This document shows positions 32,816 to 43,115 of a DNA stretch of 64,000 nucleotides, one piece after another (within the stretch, counting starts at the first letter, position 1; every line of letters starts with the position of its first letter). A program made the translations under genes and the position numbers. This stretch comes from Eretmocerus hayati (Eukaryota > Arthropoda > Insecta > Hymenoptera > Aphelinidae). The stretch spans positions 69,036,186 through 69,100,185 of the forward strand of contig CM056743.1 of the NCBI GenBank assembly GCA_029851415.1, written 5' to 3'. A model generated the notes under the pieces. The model saw nothing but the letters and a program-made list of their open reading frames with translations. It was not told the DNA's origin and made no database searches.

Positions 32816-33598
32816 GCCCCTGAAATTCGGAGTATCTTTCTCCCAATTCTCAAGCAAAGCACAATGAATTGAAAATTAGTCCATCACTTGGGACTGACAA
32901 AGAACTCCAATTACCATTGAAAACTCGTTTGTCTACCGCATCACTGAGACCTCCCTCCTCCGCTATAAACTTCGTGTTCCAATTTTGAACAATCCTTTCT
33001 GTGCGACCCATCATCATTGCTTTCTCGCCAAATTCTACATATGTCCAATCAAAATTTGCATTCTAGCAATATTCTCGTTGATAGGAACGAAAATTCTCGC
33101 CATGTTTTGAGCTTTCAATCACACCGAGTCTTTCATAATGAACAATAACATTGCAGCAATAAGGTTATTGGTTATGATTTCAACAGTAACGGAAAACAAC
33201 AGCACATCCAGAGGTCTTATCACAATCAACAAGTAGTAACGAGGCAGTGTAAATGAGCAGGACTCAAACCAAGTGAGTAACAATTCTTATTTTGGATTGC
33301 GAATCGCAATTTGTTCGCAATGTTAACTTACAAGTATAAGTCAGTTCATATACAAAGCATGTGGGTCGTCTCTGGAAGTTGGAATGTCATACCTTGGAAG
33401 TTTATGATGAAGTTGAGCGTGAGACTAGCTACTGAGGACAAAATATTGTGTTAAATTGAGTTCGTCGTTTTGAAGTGAGTTCTAAGAGGGATGGAAGGGA
33501 AGCTCCTTTGTGAAGTGTGAGAGGGGACAAGTGATGGGGTCCCAAGCTCTAGAAATGAAGTCTTGACGAATTTATTGGAGTTCAATAATTTTCAGGAT
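32816..33598. other. Unannotated stretch
   Basis: No gene or repeat supported. Confidence 0.4.
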
Positions 33599-35362
33599 AA
33601 ATTCCACGCCAAAGTGACCTACGGAAAGAGGTCATCTCTCAGATTCTTTTTTAACCTTTTTCATTCGATTCTATGGCCCAAAATAGGAACTTCGGACCAT
33701 CTTTGGGGTCTAAAAAAAATTTCTCCTCTCCATTGCACGCACATCCGTAAACAGACAGAAAATTCATCGTGTGAAAATGGATGCTCTTTCATTCACTAAA
33801 ATGGGAATATTTCGAGTTTTTGAATAGCTATCGATTTGCGGGTTGCGACATCTGAAAGGGCATCAGGAAACCTATCGAAAACGTTGTCGGAAATTCCTTC
33901 TCTGTGATTTGGGGGCTTCGTGAAGACAAAAAAGTGTTCTTCACTAAAACGCTAATTCCTGAAAAAACCATTTTTTTTATTCTTTGAAAATCAGATATTT
34001 GACGTAAAATTTTGCGTTCTTTTGAAAAAAATGGGTTTCAGAGAAGTTTGGGGCGATCCAAGTGACTCATGAGCCATTTTTCAAAGATTTGATTTTTTCG
34101 GTTTCAGAAAAAGACAATTTTCCGCGCATGCGCACAAACGTAGACTTTCAGCGCCACTTTCAATGGAAAGCTGACAAAATTTCCTATAAAATGATTATCC
34201 TCAAAGTTGAAATTCATGCACTGAAACGGGATCTGCAACGATTAATCATATCAAATCAAAATCACATAAAAGTTCAGCCCATTAACGCCTTCGTGGCGCC
34301 TGCTGAGATGACACATTTATGGGATCTCCTCTGGACTCAATTTTGAGTACGAAATTGACCTGAAAAAAATTCGGACCACATGGTTTCAACGTAAAATTGT
34401 ATGAAATTTTAAAATTTGCGATAGAAAACCCCGTTCGAGGCAAACCGAAGGAGCTACCTTCAATTTTTTGCCAGAAAATACGATATTTCACATTGAAAAT
34501 CGCGAAAAATTGAATGGAGCTTCTTGGGTTCGCCTCAAACGGGGTGTTTCATCACATATTCCGAACGTTCATACAATTTTACGTTGAAACCATGTTGTCC
34601 AAATGTTTTTCAGGCTAATTTCGTCCTCAAAATTGAGTCCCAAGAAGATCTCGTAAATGTGTCATCTGAGCAGGCTCTTATGGGCTGAATTTTCATGTGA
34701 TTTTGATTCGATATGATTAATCGTTACAGATCCCGTTTGAGTGCATGGATCTCAACTTTGCGAGTAGTCATCTCATAGGAAATTTTGTCAGCTTTCCATT
34801 GGAAGTGGCGCCGAAAGTCTACGTTTGTGCGCATGCGCAGGAAATCGCCTTTTTCTGAAACCGATAAGATCGAATTTTCGAAAAATGGCTCATAAGTCAC
34901 TTGGATCGTCTCGAACTCCTCTGAAACCCATTTATTTCGAAAGGACGCGAAATTTTACGTCGAATATAGGATTTTTGAAAAATGAAAAGAATGGCTTCTT
35001 GAAAAATTAACATCTTAAAGGGAAACACTCTTTAGCCTTCAGGAGGCCCCCAAATTATAGAGAAGGAATTTCGACAACGTTTTCGATAGATTTTTCAATG
35101 CCCTCTTAGATACCGCAACCCGCGAATCGATAGCTATCCAAAAACTCGAAATATTCCCATTTTCGTGAATGAAAGGGCATCGATATTTACACGATGAATT
35201 TTCGGTCTGTTTACGGATATGCGTGCAATGGAGAGGAGAAATTTTTTTGGTTACCCCATAGGTGGTCCGAAGTTCCTATTTCGGGCCATAGAATCGAATA
35301 AAAAAGGTTAAAAAAGAATCTGAGAGATGACTTCTTTCCGTAGGTCGCTTTGGTGTGGAATT
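33599..35362. mobile_element. Diverged FB-A-like foldback element
   Basis: A 1.76-kb palindrome centred near 34481. Ends AATTCCACGCCAAAGTGACC resemble the FB-A ends (TTCCACGCGAAAGCGACC), and GCGCATGCGC again lies on both arms (34120s and 34830s). The interiors are otherwise largely different from FB-A. No convincing target duplication was seen. The arms remain similar to each other, so the structure is intact though non-coding. Confidence 0.85.
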
Positions 35363-35384
35363 CGTCATATATATGTATATTATA

Positions 35385-36725
35385 TACCAATTATACACCA
35401 ATTGCGATTCTGGGTTGTCTAGCTGAATTATTCGCGGCATGTGTAGCAAATCATTTGCCGGAATTCCTCGTAGGAAAAATAGTTGAAAACCAACATAGTT
35501 TTTTGAAGGGTAGATCAACCGTAACTAACCTCATTCTCTACCAAGATTTTATTAGAAAAAGTTAGAGTTACTACGAGCAGGTTGATTCGATTTATATTGA
35601 TTTTTCTTAAGCGCTTGATTCAGTCAATCACTTGCGTCTATTGAGCAAACTAAAGAATTATGGTATAAGTGGAAAGTTACATGAATTGTCCAAATCTTAC
35701 CTATGTGGAAGGGAGTCAGCTGTGCGAATATCGAATTCTGTATCGGAAACCTTTGGAGCGTCACCGGGTGTACCACAAGGCTCACACCTTGGCCCAATAC
35801 TATTCATAATGTTTATCAATGACATCGATGATGAAATGTCACAAATTCAGACCCTGATTCACGCCGATGATGTAAAAATTTTCCAACTATCAAGTCCCCT
35901 CTCGCCGCTAGCATTCTTCAGAAAGCTCTCTCTACATTTCACAGTTGGTCTATCAGAAATGGTTTAGAAGTCAACATAAAAAAGTGTGCGGTAATCTCCT
36001 TCTCGAGATCTAAACATCCTATGAATTATCAATACTAGCTCAATGGTATAGGCATTACTCGAGCTAATGAGATATCTGATCTGGGAGTCATTTTCGATTC
36101 TAGTCTCAAGTTTGATAAACACATTGACTCAATTTCTAAGAAATCTTTGAAAGTAATTGGATTCTTGAGGAGATCGACATCGGACTTCACAAACCGTCAA
36201 TCTATAGCTTATCTTTACAAAGCTCGTGTTTTGCCTATTTTAACATGCGCATCGACCATATAGGCGCCTAGTACAAAACTGGTCCAAATCAAATTAGAAA
36301 GAGTCCAAAACAGAATGCTCCGTTACTTGAGCTATGAAGATAAAAACCCAATGCATTCCACAGACCTTGATCATCACCCCGTTAGAGTGAAGTTCAAATT
36401 ATCAGAACTGGCAGTACGGCACTGCTATTTTGATTGTATAACAGCATTCAAAATGAAAAATGAACTATTCTCCAGTGCACAAGCTAATGCCCTATTCACT
36501 GATAGATCAGTGGAGTACGAATTACGCCCCATTAGAACGGTGAAACAAAATTTCAGTAATATTAGTTGGGTCCACTGTTCTACCACTAATAGAGTACGGC
36601 GTCTCTGGAATCGTCTTCCTCCGGAAATTTGGGACCAGGGATCGCTGGAAGTATTCAAATCCTCACTGTACTTGTCATTTCAATCTACAGTCCTTTATGA
36701 TGTCTTAACATCTTTATCAGAATAA
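35385..36725 (+). pseudogene. 5'-truncated LINE reverse transcriptase (CR1/Jockey-like)
   Basis: Plus-strand segments in several frames read AACVANHLPEFLVGKIVENQ and HSFLKGRSTVTNLILYQDF, then SPGVPQGSHLGPILFIMFIND, then HADDVKIF (the YADD box with Y replaced by H), then a C-terminal part ending RRLWNRLPPEIWDQGSLEVF. This order is that of a non-LTR RT from palm to thumb and tail. Stops occur after FIRKS and SEMV and in the 35970-36310 stretch. It begins abruptly next to the foldback at 33599-35362. Clade assignment by motif only. Confidence 0.88.
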
Positions 36726-37133
36726 TTCACCCCAATCGCTGTATTAGCACATTTGGCGGAATATCCTTGAATTTGTAGTCAGTATGCCAGTAATTTGAGT
36801 ATTTCATCATATCAATGAGTGATTTTTCCCTCGCTCATATTTTGTAATATGTACAGTTTGAAAGGGCAGCATTGCCCGTATATGAGAGGTTCTACAGAAC
36901 TCTTGACATTTAGGCTACTGCAAAATGAAATTTTTTCTCATGGCACGCTTCTGGAATCAGTTTTAGTGGTAACTATAACCTCAAAAATGTGTGGGAAAGT
37001 GCGTGCCCACTGATTTGGGAGAATGTTATTTTTGTACCAACCAAAAACGTTCTCAGACGTCCAAAGGATTTTTAGTACTCCCAGTCGAATGTAAACCCAT
37101 CGGATCATTCACGCACTGCTAGATGTGGTTATC
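36726..37133. other. LINE 3' flank, unannotated
   Basis: No gene. A ~38-bp segment (GAGGTTCTACAGAACTCTTG, about 36886) recurs inverted near 43655, so a small shared repeat is present. Confidence 0.4.
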
Positions 37134-37202
37134 GGTCAGATTTTTGAGTAATTTTGACTGAAAATCAACGATTTTCAGTCAAAATTACTCAAAACTCTGA
37201 CC
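37134..37202. repeat. 69-bp near-perfect hairpin
   Basis: A 23-bp perfectly paired arm (TTGAGTAATTTTGACTGAAA and onward) closes on a 3-nt loop AAC, and pairing extends outward to GGTCAGA/TCTGACC with one bulge. It lies just upstream of a LINE tail. Confidence 0.85.
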
Positions 37203-37204
37203 AA

Positions 37205-37745
37205 ATATTTAGCTGCATTTTTCACCAAGTCCCAGGCCAGGCCAACAAGTAGGAGTGAAGTGAGAGAGCTGGAGATCCCCAGAGTTGAACTGAAGTCATC
37301 TGAGCATTCGTTTCAATACAAGTGCGCTAGACTCTGGAACTCTACTCCCTCCTTCTCACGCCACGCTCCATCTCTATCATCTTTCGAACGCGCTCTTCGC
37401 AATCATATCTTCGAGCTCGACTGCGAGGAAAGACCAATAATTCCGCCCCATGCCCAATGAGTCTCCAGCAAAAGTTTTCATAAACTGACCCGTCGTCTTC
37501 GACTGCCCAAGATGCTGTGATATTCGGAATGTATATCATTAATATCTTATTACTCTCAAGGGAACCTTGACCAAATTCTTTGAATTCATTGTGATATTAT
37601 TCTTTATTGTACATGAGTATTAACTTTCTACTCCCATAGTTCCTCCTATGGGTTGTACTTCTTTTTGTATTTTTACACTTATGTGAATATTATGTTCTGC
37701 TATTGTGCAAATAAAAGGTATCAATCAATCAATCAATCAATCAAT
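37205..37745 (+). pseudogene. LINE 3' end (RT tail, polyadenylation signal, ATCA tail)
   Basis: The coding remnant reads IPRVELKSSEHSFQYKCARL, WNSTPSFSRHAPSLSSF and ERALRNHIFELDCEE, ending at 37460, the typical C-terminus of CR1/Jockey-like ORF2. About 250 bp of 3' UTR follow, with AATAAA at 37710 and a (CAAT)n tail to 37745. It is heavily 5'-truncated. The AATAAAAGGTATCAATCA tail resembles that of the LINE ending at 52719. Confidence 0.85.
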
Positions 37746-37903
37746 TCTTTCACCTCTTACCAGCTCGTTCTTACACCACGAGGAGTATTCACGGAAAATA
37801 CCTCTGGAAATTAGAATCACTCCAACGCGTCTTTCTATGAATCCGGATCGTGATAATACGTATTCAAATACTAAGGTCCCAGAGTGTTTTTCGATCGACG
37901 ATT

Positions 37904-38983
37904 TGGGGCAAAACACGTCAACTGTCCTGGGTTGCTTTTTGGAGGGTAAAACGTGTAGTTTTGAGCCATCTGTGGACGCCGTAGACCCCACGTAGAAAAA
38001 AATCAATGACATCATTTCCGACGTATTTTTGCCTCATCTTCCCGGTGGCGGGGTTTGTTCTTCGGTTTTGTGCCACCATAACCTCAAAAATTAGTAATCG
38101 AGTTTTGAAATGGCAATAACTCAAGATTATCCCTTTCTTTAGCTATTTTGACATCTCCAATAGAAAGATCAGAGAATTTTACATCGAATTAGCTCTCGAA
38201 GGCATGGGGATTCTTCGATTTCCACTAGGAGTGAAGCAACGATGAAAGTACGAGTGGCCATTCACGTGCTGTTTACGTTTTGCGGGAGTCCTCGGCGTAC
38301 GCGTGACATTAGGAATACTTCTCTTCTTCATAATATCATTTTCCATGGGAATAGTCAGAAAACCAATTATAAGACACTATTTCATCATAAACATGAATTA
38401 ATTCCCCAAATATTGTCATCAAGGAGACGAAAAAGTAGGTTGAATTGAGTTAAGATTCTTTAGATGCACGATTCCCGTTTTTCAGGTTATGTTGAATCAA
38501 AATGTACAGACGGAGCTCTCCATCGGAAAGATGAGATAAAAATACGTCGAAGATGCCTCGATTGATTATTTCCCTGCGTCAAATTGAACGGCCCAGAACG
38601 CCCGCGAAAGGTAAAGAGCACGTGAATGACCACTCGTACTTTCATCGTTGCTTTACTCCTAGTGGAAATCGAAAAACTCCTATTCTTTCGAGAGCTATTT
38701 CGAAGTGAAATTTCCTGATCTTTTGATAGGAATTGTCAAGAGAGCTGAAAAGAGGGGTAATTTTGAGTTACTGTCCTTTCAAAACTCGATTGCTAATTTT
38801 TGAGGTTATGGTGGCACGAAACCGAAAAGCAAACCCGCCCATTGGAAAGCTGAGGCAAAAATACGTCGGAAATGATGTCATTGATTCTTTCGTACACGGG
38901 ATCTACGGTCTTTACAGATGGCACAAAACTACATGTTTTACCCTCCAAAAAACAACCCAGGACAGTTGACGTGTTTTGCCCCA
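37904..38983. mobile_element. 1.08-kb foldback element starting TGGGGCAAAACACG
   Basis: Ends TGGGGCAAAACACGTCAACTG and their inverse (38970s) bound a palindrome centred near 38444. Both arms share CACGTGAATGRCCACTCGTA and a GTTATGGTGGCACRAAACCG block in opposite orientation. The arms (about 400 bp each) are roughly 80 percent similar by eye. Central ~250 bp unpaired. It is non-coding and unrelated to the FB-A family. Confidence 0.85.
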
Positions 38984-39946
38984 TACAAGGGTGGTGCTGA
39001 TGGCGAGAGTAGTAATAATCACGAGGTAGAGCTCCGTATTTTGTCTCGTCAGATGAAAGAGAAGGATAGATGGAAATATTTCCTTTTTCAATATGAAAGG
39101 TATGTTCTGCAATTTTCTCCCCTTCGGAGCTTCAAATTCAGAGCGTCATACACCTACCTTCCAGCCAAACTCCTCTTAGATTGATGGAAATCTCTCAGCC
39201 TTTCTTTTTCGACTTTTTTCTTCTCCAATTGCTTCTCTCGTTTAAGTCTCGATTTTTCCCTCTTAACTCAAGCGTTGTTTTCACTATTCTCCATGAATTA
39301 ATAATATTGAATATCCTATCACAATCGACGATCCAGCACCACGTGAGCTATTTTCATGTATCTAACTTAGAATCCTTCCAAAGTGGGTTTTAATACTCGA
39401 TTCGCACAGAACTGTCGTTCAATGTCCGAAACCGATGTTGATAGCAGAGCTTAGAATCAGGAAACAACTAGTTGCGCAAATATCTACAAGCCCCCCCCTT
39501 CCGTATACAGACCTCCAAAATTCTATACAATTTTCACCAATTAGCACAAACATACACATCTACAGCGTAATGCTGTGTCTATGTTTGATGAGCCTGTACG
39601 GCAAACGTGAGCTCTCGAATTCCTGCTGCTCGAGGTCTGGCGCCTCGTCCGTAATGCTTCAATTGAAAATTCTTTGAATCATGTCTATGGTGGCATTTGA
39701 AGGTAAAATGGGTTTTCTGGTGTGATTTATCTGTTTCCAAGATGATATGAGCGATTGCAACCTCATAGAAGTGCTAAGACGGGCTCGATCACATCAACCC
39801 CATCGATACAATTTTTGTAATGCTTCTCACTCGAATAAAATTCCATATCAGGACATGGGAACTATGGGATATCGTTCAAAAAGAGGTGGAGAAAGATGGG
39901 CGAAACATCCCACGAGCGTGCTCCCCTTCTCCCTCTTGTGCTGTGG
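38984..39946. other. Unannotated stretch
   Basis: No gene or element supported. Confidence 0.4.
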
Positions 39947-42900
39947 AAAGGAGCTGTTGCAAATAAGGCCAAATCTGCTCCAGAGAATTGGGACTCCAGG
40001 TTGCACTGAAATGCGTGTTTTGGGTGTCTGAATATGCATATGAATTTTTTCCGCGTCAAACCAAAGCGTCCCCCAGTAGTGGGCAAAAAGGTGTCCCATT
40101 TAAAATACACGTGGAACGCACTTTCTAGCGTCCCTCTCAAAATTGGCCCAATGGACTATAACGGCTCCAATGAGGATTTGTTCTTGAACAGAAAATACAA
40201 CTTTTAGGGTTTTTTTCATGTACGGGAAATGATGTGCTGGTACCGAAAAACCACTTGAGAGATGGAAAATGCGGATCTTTCACGCTAAAACCGGGGAATA
40301 CTCGAACGGAGTGGGATTAATCGAAAAGTTGCAGAGGACCAAAGCTGTAGATTATGTTCTAAGCTTCCATTTGGCATCGGTTTTTTATGCATGTATTGGT
40401 TGGGGGTTCCCAAAAAACGACCAAAAGTCGTAAAAAACCATATTTATTGGATTTCTTGGCAATCTCGGGGTGAAAATGGACTGACAAACGATCATATCTT
40501 GTAGATCTCATCAAAATACACATTCTTGGTTCCCATAATTTTTTCGAAAAAACGCACCAGATTCGAGTTTATAGCGAAAAAGTGCCGAGAATAGGCACTC
40601 TCCAACATTCTCACGCAAAATATTCGCAAAACGCAAATGGAAACCCTATATAATAATTGCGTGAAAAGTTGCCCTTTTTTGTGTACTTCAAGATGAAAAA
40701 AAAATTCATAGCGTTCCGATGTTCCTGCTTCGAGGAATATGCATTTTTATGCCAGATAACAAGTTTGAGTGGATAAATTCATGGTTCCAGCATGCTATAT
40801 GCAATTCTACGTCAATGAGTCATACAACTACATCAATCGGACATGCAAAATCACCAATTTTCATCCACGATCACCGTTCAGAGCCCTAGAATATCCCGGA
40901 AACTAGGCACATCCATCAAAATTCTCCGGTGCTATTGGAATTCCTCATTTGTCAAGGCCCAACACTGGCAAGCTTGCACGCACATGGGTTCCCCGGAAGT
41001 CGCAGCTGCCAAAATCTGTTGATATTGTGTGAATTCGTACGTTGGTAGATGTGAATCCCCGATTCAAACCTTCTCCCTCTAAAAAAATCGCAAATAGCCC
41101 AAAAATCATAAAACCTCGAGTCACTCGCAACAGAGGCTCAAACGATTTCTCCAATATGCACATTCCTGGATACGCATCCGTGGTCCTCATAATTTTGGCG
41201 GGTTCCAAAAAATCAGATATCATAGCGAGATATGTCTCAAGAGGGCTCCTTTCTTTCTCAAAATCAAAGCTCTCCAAATAATCAAACAATTATTGTGACA
41301 AGGCAGTACTTTTCGAAGTCAGGGTGACCTGAATGCCCTTGATATCTCTTCAACGAGGTGATTGATCATTATTCCGGTTCACAGCTGAAGCAAGCAAGAT
41401 CATACACTGACGAGCACCGTGATGATGAAGGGATTTATTCCCTATTCTATCATAAGGATGAAAGAAACATCATACGGATCAAGATGCAGTCACGCCACAC
41501 ATCCTCGAAAGTGTACTCTCTTTGGATAAGATATGACGAAGATGGAAAATCCATCAACGGTTGGTACTGTCAATGCAGGACAGGTGGAAGAACGGTTGGT
41601 TGCTGTGCTCACATCGCTTCAGTATTATGGTATCTCGGTTATGAACGATACCAGGAGAATTGCAGGGAGAGATTAAGCCGGAACTATGATTCCTTCGTCA
41701 GCAATGTCGACCATGAGCAAACGAATGAAGAGTTCCTGGCTGAGCATGGAGTTTTTGAATCAGTGGCTACAGATGAAGATGACTCTGAGTCAGATTGAAC
41801 CTCAAAGTCAAATATGTGAAATCAAAGAAAACTATAGCTATTATGAACAGGTGAACTGACTGACACACGAGTTTTGGTAGAAAACGTGAAGAACGAATAA
41901 CTTCCGTTGTCATCTTACTCAGAAAACTTGTTCTACCAGTAATCTCGTCGTCTAGCTTGACAGGCGGACTACTGTCACGGCTGATTAAGTAGATTTCACT
42001 AGTTTGAAAATTTTCGACATCAACTTGTGATATCAATCCAAGCCATAGAGTATGAGTTCTCATGAATGGTTATTTTCGTAGTCTCGTACACTACAATATT
42101 CTCATAGTTGGAAAAAAATTTGAGAAAGACAACAATCCTGGTGTTCAAAGATTCGATCCTTATCATAACCTTATATAGCTCCGAATGATGATCGTGGATG
42201 AAAATTGGTGATTTTGCATGTCCGATTGATGTAGTTGTATGACTCATTGACGTAGAATTGCATATAGCATGCTGGAACCATGAATTTATCCACTCAAACT
42301 TGTGATCTGGCATAAAAATGCATATTCCTCGAAGCAGGAACATCGGAACGCTATGAATTTTTCTTTCATTTTGAAGTACACGAAAAAAAGCAACTTTTCA
42401 CGCAATTATTATATAGGATTTCCATTTGCGTTTTTCGAGTATTTTGCGTGAGAACGTTGGAGAGTGCCTATTTCCGGCACTTTTTCGCTATAAACTCGAA
42501 TCTGGTGCATTTTTTCGAAAAAATTATGGGAACCAAAAATGTGTATTTTGATGAGATCTACAAGATATGATAGTTTGTCAGTCCATTTTCACCCCGAGAT
42601 CGCCAAGAAATCCAATAAATATGGTTTTTTACGACTTTTGGTCGTTTTTTGGGAACCCCCAACCAATACATGCATAAAAAACCGATGCCAAATGGAAGCT
42701 TAGAACATAATCTACAACTTTGGTCCTCTGCAACTTTTCGATTAATCCCACTCCGTTCGAGTATTCCCCGGTTTTAGCGTGAAAGATCCACATTTTCCAT
42801 CTCTCAAGTGGTTTTTCGGTACCAGCACATCATTTCCCGTCCATGAAAAAACCCCTAAAAGTTGTATTTTCTGTTCAAGAACAAATCCTCATTGGAGCCG

Positions 42901-43115
42901 TTATAGTCCATTGGGCCAATTTTGAGAGGGACGCTAGAAAGTGCGTTCCACGTGTATTTTAAATGGGACACCTTTTTGCCCACTACTGGGAGACGCTTTG
43001 GTTTGACGCGGAAAAAATTCATATGCATATTCAGACACCCAAAACACGCATTTCAGTGCAACCTGGAGTCCCAATTCTCTGGAGCAGATTTGGCCTTATT
43101 TGCAACAGCTCCTTT
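39947..43115. mobile_element. 3.2-kb foldback element with SWIM coding fragment in its centre
   Basis: Inverted arms 39947-40884 and 42178-43115 (938 bp each) begin AAAGGAGCTGTTGCAAATAAGG and are highly similar throughout. The 1.29-kb centre contains a SWIM zinc-finger reading frame (41358-41798). A related single arm with adjoining centre sequence, but without the SWIM part, is at 49510-51799. No convincing target duplication was found at 39947/43115. The centre is the only place in this window where a foldback carries recognisable protein-coding sequence, making it a candidate for a degenerate autonomous element. Confidence 0.85.
41358..41798 (+). pseudogene. SWIM zinc-finger protein, C-terminal fragment
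   Basis: About 146 residues with no ATG at the 5' edge; the open frame starts after a stop near 41340 and reads LFNEVIDHYSGSQLKQARSY. The segment GWYCQCRTGGRTVGCCAHIA carries the SWIM zinc-binding pattern C-x-C-x9-C-x-H (C71, C73, C83, H85 counted from 41358), followed by SVLWYLGYERYQ and an acidic tail ending TDEDDSESD. SWIM domains occur at the C-terminus of MULE-type transposases and of many repeat-encoded invertebrate proteins with this QARSYT...GWYCQCR layout. The catalytic part that would precede it is missing. It probably binds DNA or protein as part of a transposase; the reaction cannot be read from this fragment. Confidence 0.8.

Noticed and set aside
33563..35010. Short frames inside the diverged foldback
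   Set aside because: They occur in inverted arms and show no conserved coding pattern.
39862..40140. Frames repeated at 39862-40140 and 42922-43143 as a gene family
   Set aside because: They are the two inverted arms of one foldback element.
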